A stretch of 64,000 nucleotides of DNA from CAWAMR01 sp963783095. Lineage in GTDB: Bacteria; Planctomycetota; Planctomycetia; Gemmatales; Gemmataceae. The position numbers and the translations under genes were made by a program. The DNA is taken from NCBI GenBank assembly GCA_963783095.1, contig CAWAMR010000015.1, positions 124,001 to 188,000 on the forward strand, in the 5' to 3' direction. Below, piece after piece: positions 30,755 through 39,745 of this stretch (position 1 is the first letter of the stretch; each line of letters begins with the position of its first letter). The notes under the pieces are model-generated. The model saw only the letters and a program-made list of their open reading frames with translations. It did not search any database and was not told the DNA's origin.

Positions 30755-30842
30755 AGCTATCCTTGCCGGAAAACGCCCCTTGGAAGGCATATCAGCTTCG
30801 AATAAGGATAGAATGATACGTCATCGCCCCAAGGAATTGACC

Positions 30843-31391
30843 ATGAAGACCACTCTCGAAATCCTGAACAACGTCCAAGTCGCCTCTCCCTGTTCCGCAA
30901 GTTGGGACGACATGATCGGCGACGACTTCAGCCGATTCTGCAATCAATGCGACAAGAACGTCTACAATCTTTCCGCCTTGACTGCCGAAGCAGCAATACA
31001 ACTCGTGCGTGAGAAGGAAGGAAATCTGTGCGGCCGATTCTTCCGCCGGGCCGATGGGACATTACTCACAGCCGATTGCCCTGTCGGTGTCAATCACCGA
31101 ATTCCTCGTAAACACAAATGGGCCGTGCTCGCCGCATCCTTGGCCGGATTGCTGTCGTTGGGTGGTTGTGGAAGGATCGATGACTCGACCGGGTCATCCA
31201 CGGAAAGCCCACCTGCCAAACAGGAGCTGACACCTGCTGTCAACGACACCAACAATAAGCCCGCGAACAGACGACCGGAATTCCTCGGGAAGCTTTGTCC
31301 GCCGGCTCTTGATTTGCCTCCGCGCGCCGGCGAACCGATGCAAACGGAAGTCGGGCCTGTGCCGCGCGAAGCGGCACCCGGTAAGAATTGA
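30843..31391 (+). CDS. Cys-rich domain membrane protein, tandem paralogue 2
   Basis: 182 residues from ATG 30843, preceded by AGGA. The first 110 residues match the upstream paralogue almost residue for residue (FCNQCDKNVYNLS, same Cys positions, same TADCPVGVNHRIPRKHKWAVL). After the membrane segment the tails diverge (RIDDSTGSSTESPPAK... versus KPSGETMG...), keeping only a shared PREA/PREV ending. This suggests a recent gene duplication with selection on the Cys domain and a free tail. Confidence 0.85.
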   Translation: MKTTLEILNNVQVASPCSASWDDMIGDDFSRFCNQCDKNVYNLSALTAEAAIQLVREKEGNLCGRFFRRADGTLLTADCPVGVNHRIPRKHKWAVLAASLAGLLSLGGCGRIDDSTGSSTESPPAKQELTPAVNDTNNKPANRRPEFLGKLCPPALDLPPRAGEPMQTEVGPVPREAAPGKN

Positions 31392-31421
31392 GCGAGAGTC
31401 GAGACCTTTCGAGTCCTGAAT

Positions 31422-33337
31422 TTGGAACCGAAACCCGAAACCGATCACTGGTTGCTCTTGTGGCCGAAAAGCGCTTTCTCTTGCTTGTCCTTCGCGACTT
31501 CCGTACTCACAGTTTTCGTGTTCATCTGCGATTGGCTGATTCCTGTGGAGGCCGGCGTCGCTTTGTTATATGTTGGCGCGGTGCTTTTATCGCTTGGATT
31601 TCCCTTGCGCTGGCAAACCTACCTTGTTGCTGCGGTTTGCAGTGCCCTGACTATCGTTCGCTGGCTCGTTGCCGATCCGGCAAACGAGGTCTGGTGGACT
31701 GGATTGAGCCGGGCAATCGCCGTTCTGTGCTTTGGCTGATTGCCGTTCTGGGGACTGCTATACGGTCTGGGGCGGAACAGTCGCTGGCGCATCTCAAACT
31801 CCGCGAGGAGGTTCGAGCACGCGAAATTGCGGAAAAGCGTTTGCACGAGCAAACATCTCTCTTGAATCTTGCACATGATGCCATCACCGTCCGCGATTTG
31901 GACGATCGAATCGTATTCTGGAACAAGGGTGCCGAGAAGATGTACGGGTGGACGACGGAAGAGGCACTCGGAAGGAATGCGGGCGAATTGATCTTTGCGG
32001 AGGGCGATGCCACATTTGCGGAAGCCCGTCGCAAGATGCGGGAGGACGGCCAGTGGTTTGGCGTATTCCACCAGATTACCAAGGACGGACGGACCCTCAT
32101 TGCGGAGACGCGCTGGACCCTGGTTCGCGACGAAGAGGGGGTTCCGAGTGCAGTCCTGGTGGTAAATACCGACATAACCGAAAAGAAACAACTTGAGACG
32201 CAAGTTCTGCGCACACAGCGGCTCGAGAGTATCGGGATTCTCGCGGGAGGAATTGCGCACGACTTCAACAACCTTCTTACGCCGATTTTGATGGCCGTGA
32301 AACTCCTCCGCGAACCTCGTCCGGAACACGATCGACAAAAACTTCTCGCAACGCTCCAGGCCAGTGCCGAACGTGGGGCCGAAACGGTCAAGCAACTACT
32401 CGCGTTTGCAGGGGGAAGCGATGGCGAACGACGCGTGCTCGCTGTGCAAACCGTCGTCAAAGAAGTCCGGTCGATTCTCGAACACACCTTTTCCAAAAGC
32501 ATTCTCATTCAGACGATGTTTTCCGACGAGCCGCACGAGGTTTTTGCGGACCCAACGCAGTTGTCCCAGGTGCTGATGAACTTGTGCGTGAATGCTCGAG
32601 ATGCCATGCCCAGCGGAGGTACACTCACCATTTCCGTAGAGAACGTGGATTTGCCGTTCGAGTTTGTCCGAGCCTATGGGGATGCCGTGCCCGGGCGTTA
32701 TGTGCGCATGAAAGTTTCGGATACGGGCGAAGGAATCGCACCCGAGACCATCGATCGCATTCTTGACCCGTTCTTTACGACCAAAGAACAGGGCAAAGGC
32801 ACCGGGCTGGGACTTTCGACCGTTCTGGGCATCGTGAAAAGTCTTGGCGGCTTTCTGCGAATATCAAGCCAGCTAGGTATGGGCTCGCAATTCGAGGTAT
32901 ATCTACCAGCTCCGAAAATTCCCGAACGCAAGTTTGTGCAGCCTGAGTTGGCGGAGCTTCCGCCGGGCCGCCAAGAGTTGATTTTGGTAGTGGACGATGA
33001 AGCATTGATTCTGGGCACTGTGCGAGCAACTTTGGAAAAACACGGCTATCAGGTTATCACTGCCGGTAACGGGCGTGAAGCCGTGACCTTGTTCTCGCGT
33101 CATCAGAAAGAGATTCGAGCCATTTTCCTCGATATGATGATGCCGGGCCTGGATGGTGCAGCGACCATGGCGGCATTGAGACATATCGATTCCACGGCCC
33201 CTATTCTGGCCACCAGCGGTTTGAGACTTACAGGCAAGATCGCTGAATCCGTCGCAACAGCCAAAGCAGGTTTCCTCGAAAAGCCATATTCAGATGAGGA
33301 TCTATTAATTGCACTGCGAAGGACCTTGGACGGGTAA
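31422..33337 (+). CDS. Membrane histidine kinase, PAS-HisKA-HATPase-REC, one frame change
   Basis: About 638 residues from ATG 31422. Three to four N-terminal transmembrane segments (LSFATSVLTVFVFICDWLI, GVALLYVGAVLLSLGF) break at 31735 where T4 reads as T3; restoring it gives CFWLIAVLGTA and runs on. Then come a PAS domain (LNLAHDAITVRDLDDRIVFW), the H-box GGIAHDFNNLL, an ATPase domain (NLCVNARDAMP, DTGEGIAPET, GTGLGLSTV) and a C-terminal receiver (LVVDDEALIL, LDMMMPGLDG, LEKPYSDEDL). The H-box type is the one used by NtrB-like kinases with a C-terminal receiver. No partner regulator is adjacent. Confidence 0.88.
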
Positions 33338-33656
33338 TTTTACCGTGCACGCTTAACTCACCATTGACGCAAAATTCGGATCATCATACCAAAACACTCG
33401 TACAATTTAATATGCGAAATAATTCCAGCGCCAGATGACGGCTTCAACGGAACGAACGACTGCAACGTCTTTCTTGGTAACATTCTTTTCATCTTACAGG
33501 TGGATTTTCAGCGGCGATGGACAAATCAACCGATACGGATGATGTCGGCGACCGCGATTCGCAGGAGGTTGAATCATATCATGATAATATAATCTATTGG
33601 GTATTTAATCATATTCAGTCCTAATCAAAGTTGAGCCTGGTCGACTTAAATCGAAG
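33338..33656. other. AT-rich intergenic region, no gene seen
   Basis: About 320 bases. The right half is conspicuously AT-rich (ATCATATCATGATAATATAA near 33570-33595), which would suit a promoter for the HEAT-repeat gene. I see no conserved frame, repeat or RNA gene. Confidence 0.4.
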
Positions 33657-34523
33657 GTGAAAACTTTGACGGCAGGAGAAAACGAATTGATTTTACAGAT
33701 TTGTAAAGCCGAGCCGCGCACCGAGGCAAATTGCAAGCTAGACTCTGTGGATGCTAATTCGGGCGGGGGTCGAGTAGTGAATAAGCCTGTAAAATCTCCT
33801 GTGGTTCGGCTCAAGCCGGGGCCACGTCGAGTTCAGAATGGGAAATCCGGGCCGGTGCCCCCGAGCGGACAAAGTAATGTGGTCCGCAAAGTACTCGTCG
33901 CGGCCATCACTGGAGCGTTGCCGGATGAATACAGGGACGAGGCGATCGATCTTCTGACCGACGCCATGCGCGGGCCGGACGATGATGTTCGCGCTCTGGC
34001 GGTGATCGCTTTGCAAGAAATGGGTGGAGCGCCGCCCACGGTTCTTCCGGCATTGATAGAAGCGTTGCACGATCCAAACGAAATCGTTCGTCGCCGCTCG
34101 GCTCGGGCACTGGGCGAACTGGGTTTGGCTGCCCTGCCTGCGCTTCCCCACCTGGTTGCAACCCTTCAAGACTCTCACACCTCGGTACGAATGGAAGCCG
34201 TGGCAGCTTTAGGTCGGCTGGGACAGGATGCTGAGCAAGCGATTCCGGCAATTCTCGGAATGCTGGTAGAACCCGAACTTCGCCTGAGTATCATCGCCGG
34301 GACTGTGTTGAAGCGCATGGGTTCCGTCGCAACGCCTTATCTCATCGGGTGCCTTTCGGATCCCAATGCGATACTTCGAGAACGGTGTGCCTTGCTCCTG
34401 GGACGACTTGGAATTCCTGACGATTCCGTGATTGAGGCGTTGTTGGAAAGCTGCACCGATAGCGAATTTGAAGTGCGCGGATCTGCCCGCCGAGCGCTGG
34501 AACATTTGCAACAACCCTCTTGA
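33657..34523 (+). CDS. HEAT-repeat protein
   Basis: 288 residues with a GTG start at 33657, so the exact start is uncertain. The first 80 residues are basic and low-complexity. The rest is about five HEAT/PBS-lyase-like repeats with the pattern D-N-E-VRRRSARALGELG, TSVRMEAVAALGRLG and ERCALLLGRLG, forming a helical scaffold for protein binding. It is convergent with the ImpE-like gene; a CAAGGTGACTTGTAACCTTG inverted repeat lies between them at 34547-34566. Partner unknown. Confidence 0.75.
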   Translation: MKTLTAGENELILQICKAEPRTEANCKLDSVDANSGGGRVVNKPVKSPVVRLKPGPRRVQNGKSGPVPPSGQSNVVRKVLVAAITGALPDEYRDEAIDLLTDAMRGPDDDVRALAVIALQEMGGAPPTVLPALIEALHDPNEIVRRRSARALGELGLAALPALPHLVATLQDSHTSVRMEAVAALGRLGQDAEQAIPAILGMLVEPELRLSIIAGTVLKRMGSVATPYLIGCLSDPNAILRERCALLLGRLGIPDDSVIEALLESCTDSEFEVRGSARRALEHLQQPS

Positions 34524-34565
34524 AATGACAAGGTTCGGAAGATGACAAGGTGACTTGTAACCTTG

Positions 34566-35344
34566 TCATCTTTCGAACTGCGTCCACTCCCACATCGTTA
34601 ATTCTTCATCGCCAAACGTGATCAGCCGGGCTCCAATCCCGCGGATTGAACCATCGATTTGCTCCAGCCAATCGGTCTCCTGGCCCACGCGGATGGCATC
34701 CACATCACAACAATCAGAATTGGGATAGACGCCGGCACATGGACGTCCCATTCCGACCCGTTACTCAAGCGCAAATGTGCGGGCACGAACAGCCGGTCGC
34801 GCAGTTGAGCCGGTGCTGTCAGGCGTAAACGACGAATCTCCTCGAACGGCACCCAGACATAATCACTGCCGATGAATACTTCCAAAACCGATGCGAGATG
34901 ATCGTCTCCGTCGCGGACGCCGTCGAATTCCCTGCCGTCAATATGGCCATGAACAAAGGGTGTATGCGATTCGGCGACATCGAGTGCGTTTGCGGCCTGT
35001 GTGCTTCGCCATTCGGACAGATAGCCTATCGCTTCGCAACGCGCCACAACATGTTCCGGGGGGTCGAGCAGGAACATCGGTTTTTCACCAACAAACAGAC
35101 GCTGTCGTTTCTGTTCGGCGTCGAGCAGACACCGATAATCCGCCAGAAATTCCGCCATCCCGTCACGGTCCTGGGGTAAAAGATCGAGGTTTTCTCGAAC
35201 CGCATCGAGGCAACCGCAGTAGAGAAGCAGTTCGCACCAAAACAGCCTCTGGGTTGCATCGTCGGGGGATGCCAAACCGACCCGAATCTGTTCCGCAAGA
35301 GCTTCGCGTAACCGACCCGCCTTGAACAAGTCCAACGCATTCAT
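34566..35344 (-). CDS. ImpE/TagJ (SciE)-like protein, one frame change
   Basis: About 259 residues of the ImpE family, an accessory factor of some type VI secretion systems that binds the sheath protein or ClpV. The TPR-like N-terminus (LFKAGRLREALAEQIRVGLASPDD), DGREFDGVRDGDDHLASVLE, DYVWVPFEEIRRL, LRDRLFVPAHLRLSNGSEW and VHVPASIP are diagnostic. A shift near 34730 replaces the correct end; the frame to the stop at 34566 supplies QETDW and GDEELTMWEW, the normal C-terminus. No other type VI gene is in the window, so its role here is open. Confidence 0.8.
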
Positions 35345-35438
35345 GAGAAGCCCTCATTCACAGACAGTCCTCTTTTTCGGACACAGCAGCTTGCGATTTG
35401 TAGAAATTGTTTGTGCGAAATTTTCGGAGAACACCGCC

Positions 35439-35982
35439 ATGACACACATCGACTGGTATACACGGATACGACGACGCGCCGAACTGGGGTTGGATGTCCC
35501 TGCTGATATTTGTCGGCTTGTTGTGTCTAATCGGCTTTAGTCGGCGGGATGATTATTTTGGCGAGAAGAATAAAGATCTCGATTACCGCTATCGCGGCTA
35601 CACGCAACAGGAGGTCCACGATCTGCTGTACAACATCGGTCCCAACGGCAGAGAAACCTACGCCATCTCGGCCGTCACTTTGGATCTCGTCTTTCCGCTT
35701 ACGTTTGGCACTTTGATGGTTTTCATCACGGTGAGAAATTACCCAAAAAGAATCGGAAAGTGGTTGCTTCTCTTGCCTGCCCTTACGGTCGGCCTCGACC
35801 TGCTGGAAAATATCTCGATCGTTTATCTGACAATGAGTTACACACCCGGACAGCTCTCCTCTTTTGCCGATGTTGCCTCGGTATTCACCGTAGGAAAGTG
35901 GATTTTCGGATCGATCGGCTTTCTGGTTCTGGTGGTTGGAATCATCGGCAGCCGGGCCGGATGGTTCGATCCGAAAAAATAA
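35439..35982 (+). CDS. Four-helix membrane protein of unknown function, one frame change
   Basis: About 180 residues from ATG 35439 (CGGAGA 9 bases upstream), beginning MTHIDWYTRIRRRAELG. One extra G in the GGGG run near 35487 moves the frame to WMSLLIFVGLLCLIGF. Four hydrophobic segments follow, with a soluble loop RGYTQQEVHDLLYNIGPNGRETYAIS after the first (shown in parts: EVHDLLYNIG). No family recognised; such proteins are often annotated hypothetical integral membrane proteins. Confidence 0.7.
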
Positions 35983-36151
35983 GAAATCTCGGATTGCGTT
36001 CCTTTCCCATTTGGGATAAATCCTCCCTCCTTACGCCGGTTCGGCGGTTTCAGCTGATTCCTGGCAAGGCGAAGTTTGCCGGGGCCAGTCGTTGACTCGC
36101 TGGTTCAGCCGAAACGAGCGAAGATCGAATATCATTCACGAGGACAAGTCC

Positions 36152-37701
36152 ATGTCTTTTCCCCGTCTTTTGATCCTGAGCGGTTTGCTCAGTTTGATCG
36201 GATTACAGCCGGGCCAGGTTCGGGCTGATGAGAGAGAAGAAGTTCTGGCACGCGGGCCAATCCATGAAGCCTTCGCGGAGCCGGTCGATTCGCAACTCTC
36301 ACCCACACCTATTGTTCCCAAAATACCTCCTGCGCCGGTCGCTGAAATACCACCGGACCAACGGCCGATTGGCGACAACGTACAATGGCTTCCCGGATAT
36401 TGGCACTTCGATGAAGAACGCAGAGACTTTATTTGGGTCAGTGGCTTCTGGCGAGTTCCCCCACCCGGTCGTTCCTGGATGCCCGGAAGTTGGCGTGAAG
36501 CACAGGATGGCTGGCAGTGGGTTCCCGGTCTGTGGACCAACGCCGCTCAGCAGGCGACGGGCATTCAATATCTGCCCGAACCACCGAAATCGGTGGAAAA
36601 CGGCCCCGCAACCCCGGCCCCTACGCCGACCGCGGTATACGTACCCGGAACGCATATTTATCGAAATGGGGAGTATGTCTGGCGATCGGGGTACTGGGCT
36701 GAAAGCAAGGTCGGCTGGATGTGGATTCCGCCGCACTACCGCTGGACTCCCGTCGGTTACGTTTACGTGGATGGCTACTGGGATCGTCCGCTGGGCGATC
36801 GAGGCATGCTGTTTGCCCCCGCTTACATTCCGCGCGATGTCTATCTCGCGCGAGATACTATTACTCCCCCACGATCGTCGTCCGGGAACAGTGCATGTAC
36901 GGGGCATTGTTTGTCCGTCGGGGTTACGGGTGCTATTACTTCGGCGATTACTTTGAGCCGCGTTACGCCGATCGCGGTTTCGTCACGTGGGGAGGATATG
37001 GGGGCTACCGCGGCAGAGAAGTGGTCGTGGTCGGCGGCTTTTACGATCCCATGTATAGCTATTACCGCGTCACCTATCGCAGCGATCCGTACTGGCAAAC
37101 GGGTGTTACAGAGATTTATATCGGGCGCTATCGGGGCGACTATGCCAGGCCGCCGGTAACGCTGGTCCAGCAAAATGTCGTCGTCAACAACATCACGGTG
37201 AATAACACGACCGTCAACAATATCACCGTCAACAACTCTCGCATCAATAACGTGTCGATGCTCACCCCGCTGTCCCAGGCCGCGAAGACCACCAATGTCA
37301 AGCTACAGCCTGTGCCGCGTGAAGAGCGACTGCAGCACTTCCAGGCTGCTCGGGAAATGCACGCGGTTGCAGCTCGACGGACTGAAATGGAAACGAAGCT
37401 GGCACGCACTCCCAACGCCACTCCGAACGCCCCGCGGACGTTGAAAATGGATGCCATCAAGCATGCGAGCGGCATCACACCAGTCACCGCTCACGGTGGC
37501 GCGGTGACTACACCGAAGACTCAAACCGGTGCGGCCACACACCCAGTTACCACTCCTGGGACCGGAACGACCCATCCCGTTACCGGCACGACGACGCCTG
37601 GTCGTACCACTCCAACCACCGGAACCAAGCCGCCGGCACATACCTTGCCCGGACACACTACCAAGGAGAAAGAAAAGAAGCCTGTACGTGAACGGGATTA
37701 G
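36152..37701 (+). CDS. YXWGXW-repeat secreted protein, one frame change
   Basis: About 516 residues with a signal peptide (LLILSGLLSLIGLQPGQVRA). The central region has repeated WLPGYWHFDEE, WVSGFWRVPPPG, WMPGSWREAQDGW, YVWRSGYW and WIPPHYRWTPVG units (YXWGXW-type repeats). A missing base near 36860 separates the two frames; the second continues with a Tyr/Gly-rich stretch, then Asn-rich VNNITVNNTTVNN repeats, a basic helix and a Thr/Pro-rich C-terminus (TTPGTGTTHPVTG). AGGA lies 8 bases before ATG 36152. A surface or cell-wall role is likely. Confidence 0.82.
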
Positions 37702-37882
37702 GCGAGCGGCAGCAATAAATTTACCCGCTACCGCTTACTTCGTGCGCGGCTCTTGAGCGAGAGCAGATAAAGATTTACCCGCAACCGCTTACTTCGTGCG
37801 CGGCTCTTGAGCGAGAGATTTACCGGCAACCGCTTACTTCGTGCGCGGCTCTTTAGCGAGAGCCGCGCACGAAGTAAGCGGT
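37701..37882. repeat. Palindromic repeat family locus B with 24-bp hairpin
   Basis: Three direct copies of CCGCTTACTTCGTGCGCGG + CTCTTGAGCGAGAG (starts 37731, 37785, 37830), each preceded by ATTTACC-GC-A, and one inverted copy (37859-37882). The last two form a perfect 24-base hairpin (37829-37852 with 37859-37882, loop TTAGCG). The left edge reads AGGCGAGCGGCAG, shared with locus C. It lies between convergent genes and could also terminate transcription. Confidence 0.9.
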
Positions 37883-37946
37883 AGTGTCTTCCTGCCGGTC
37901 GCCTTGGCAGTTTCAATCCAGGTTCCAGGTTAGCCAATTCGGGCTT

Positions 37947-39071
37947 TTAGCTTGGAACCTGGAATCTGGAACCCAGCACTGCTGGCTCCATCAACCAGTC
38001 TTTCAGCGACTCCTGCAACTGGATCATTTCTGCCCGAAGTGCTTCATAGTCGGATTCCAATTCCAGGATGCGTCCTTCTTTGGCACCTTGTTCGATCTTC
38101 TGTGCGAATTCAAATGCCGTACCTTCGGTGAAGTTGCCGACTGCGCCTTTCAAGGAATGGGCTACCAGATGCAGTTTTCTCGCATCTTCGCGCGTCATCG
38201 CGTCTTGAAGATCGTTCAACCAGCGCGGACAGCTTTTCAAGAATACCCGGATGATGTCTCGAACCATCTCCTCATTTTGATCGAACCTTGCCAGCACATT
38301 TGCTTTGTCGACGATGGGCGGAGGCGTCGGCAAGGTCGAGTCCGAATCCGGAGCGTCGCCAACAAGACGGTCGATGGTGGCAAAAAGCAGGTCGAAACGG
38401 ATCGGTTTTGACACGTACTCGTCGAAACCAGCCTGGATGCAGCGTTCGCGATCGCCCTTCATCGCATTCGCCGTCAGCGCAATGACCGGCAGGTGGTTAC
38501 CGTTTTCCCGTTCGTAAGCACGCAATTCCGCGATCGTGGCGAAACCATCCATCTCGGGCATGTGGACATCGACCAGTGCCAGATCGAATCGTTCTGCCTT
38601 CAATTGAGTCAAGGCTTGCAACCCGTTCTCGACTACGACCATGGAATGTCCGGCACGCTTGAGGCGTTCCGACGCAACGATCTGGTTGACCGCGTTGTCC
38701 TCGGCCAGAAGAATGCGCAGACTTCGCCCTGGAGCGGGCGGAAAGACTGCCGGCGACAATTCGCCGCTTTTGGGCCGGGAGGCCAGGTCAGGTTCAAGGG
38801 CCTGCACGATGGTCTCGAACAGTTCCGAAGCTTTCACGGGTTTGGTGAGAATGGCAACGGCCCCATCGCAAATGCATGACTCGCGATGAATCAACCGATC
38901 GCTGGGAGCCAGGAGAATGACCTTCAGAGCGGCATTTTCCGGAGCTTGACGCAACTGCTTCAAGAGCAGCGTAGCCATCCTCACCCGGCATATCGGTGTC
39001 GATGATGGCCAGTCGAAAGGGTGCACGCGCTGCGTTTGCCAGGGCGACTTCCGAGAGGGCCGCGATAGCAC
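37947..39071 (-). CDS. Giant hybrid kinase, segment 5: second receiver and Hpt domain
   Basis: C-terminal segment (374 residues) of the 37947-45095 kinase. It contains the end of the first receiver (KVILLAPSD, LTKPVKASEL), a second complete receiver (RILLAEDNAVNQ, LVDVHMPEMDGF, ALTANAMKGD, VSKPIRFDLL) and an Hpt domain with AHSLKGAVGNF as phosphohistidine site. Overlap with the previous segment and matching domain phase show a frame change near 38985. The last residues (RFQVPS) are encoded by a GGAACCTGGAAT repeat, so the natural C-terminus may be displaced. Confidence 0.85.
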   Translation of the reverse strand: MLSRPSRKSPWQTQRVHPFDWPSSTPICRVRMATLLLKQLRQAPENAALKVILLAPSDRLIHRESCICDGAVAILTKPVKASELFETIVQALEPDLASRPKSGELSPAVFPPAPGRSLRILLAEDNAVNQIVASERLKRAGHSMVVVENGLQALTQLKAERFDLALVDVHMPEMDGFATIAELRAYERENGNHLPVIALTANAMKGDRERCIQAGFDEYVSKPIRFDLLFATIDRLVGDAPDSDSTLPTPPPIVDKANVLARFDQNEEMVRDIIRVFLKSCPRWLNDLQDAMTREDARKLHLVAHSLKGAVGNFTEGTAFEFAQKIEQGAKEGRILELESDYEALRAEMIQLQESLKDWLMEPAVLGSRFQVPS

Positions 39072-39745
39072 TTGCCTGGGTCTTCGGCATCATCTGCCAA
39101 CACCACAACAACTCCGCCAGTACCGCCCGGCTGGTCGTATTGTCGTCGACGACCAGAACCGGAAGATCGCGCCAGCGCTCCACGGGCAATACCGCCGAAT
39201 CTTCCGAAGGGCCGGCTTCCACATTGAGCCAGGCGGTGAAATGGAAAGTGCTGCCGAGGCCGATTCGGCTTTCAACCCACAGCCTGCCTCCCATCAGCGA
39301 CACCAGTTCTCGAACGATCGCCAGGCCCAGTCCGGTTCCGCCATATTTTCGTGTGGTGGACGCATCGACCTGTTCGAACGGGTGCAAAGATTTTTTCCAG
39401 CTTGCCTGTCGGGATGCCAATGCCGGTATCGCGGACGGCAAAATGCAGACAAACCTTTTCATCTGCCGTTGCCTCCACGTCGACCGATACCTCGACTTCG
39501 CCTTGCGCCGTGAACTTGATGCTGTTGCCGATCAGGTTAATCAAGCACTGCCGCAGCCGGCCCACGTCGCCGATGAAGGAGTCCAGGCACTTCCGGCGCG
39601 ACGCGATGTACCAGTTCCAAACCTTTCGTATGTGCCCGAATGGCCAGCAAGCGCAAGGTATCGGCGAGCGCATCGTGTAACTGGAATGAAGTCGGCGACA
39701 ACTCCAGTTTGCCTGCCTCGATCTTGGAAAAATCGAGGATGTCAT
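38794..39745 (-). CDS. Giant hybrid kinase, segment 4: ATPase domain and first receiver
   Basis: Two overlapping frames cover this stretch. The first (39272-39745) supplies GDVGRLRQCLINLIGNSIKF (N-box) and RDTGIGIPTGKLEKIFAP (G1/F). After a shift near 39385, the second (38794-39462) supplies FEQVDASTTRKYGGTGLGLAI (G2) in the Bergerat ATPase and then a receiver with LVVDDNTTSR and IIDTDMPGEDGYA. Together they reconstitute a complete ATPase lid region, with no residue loss apparent. Confidence 0.8.
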
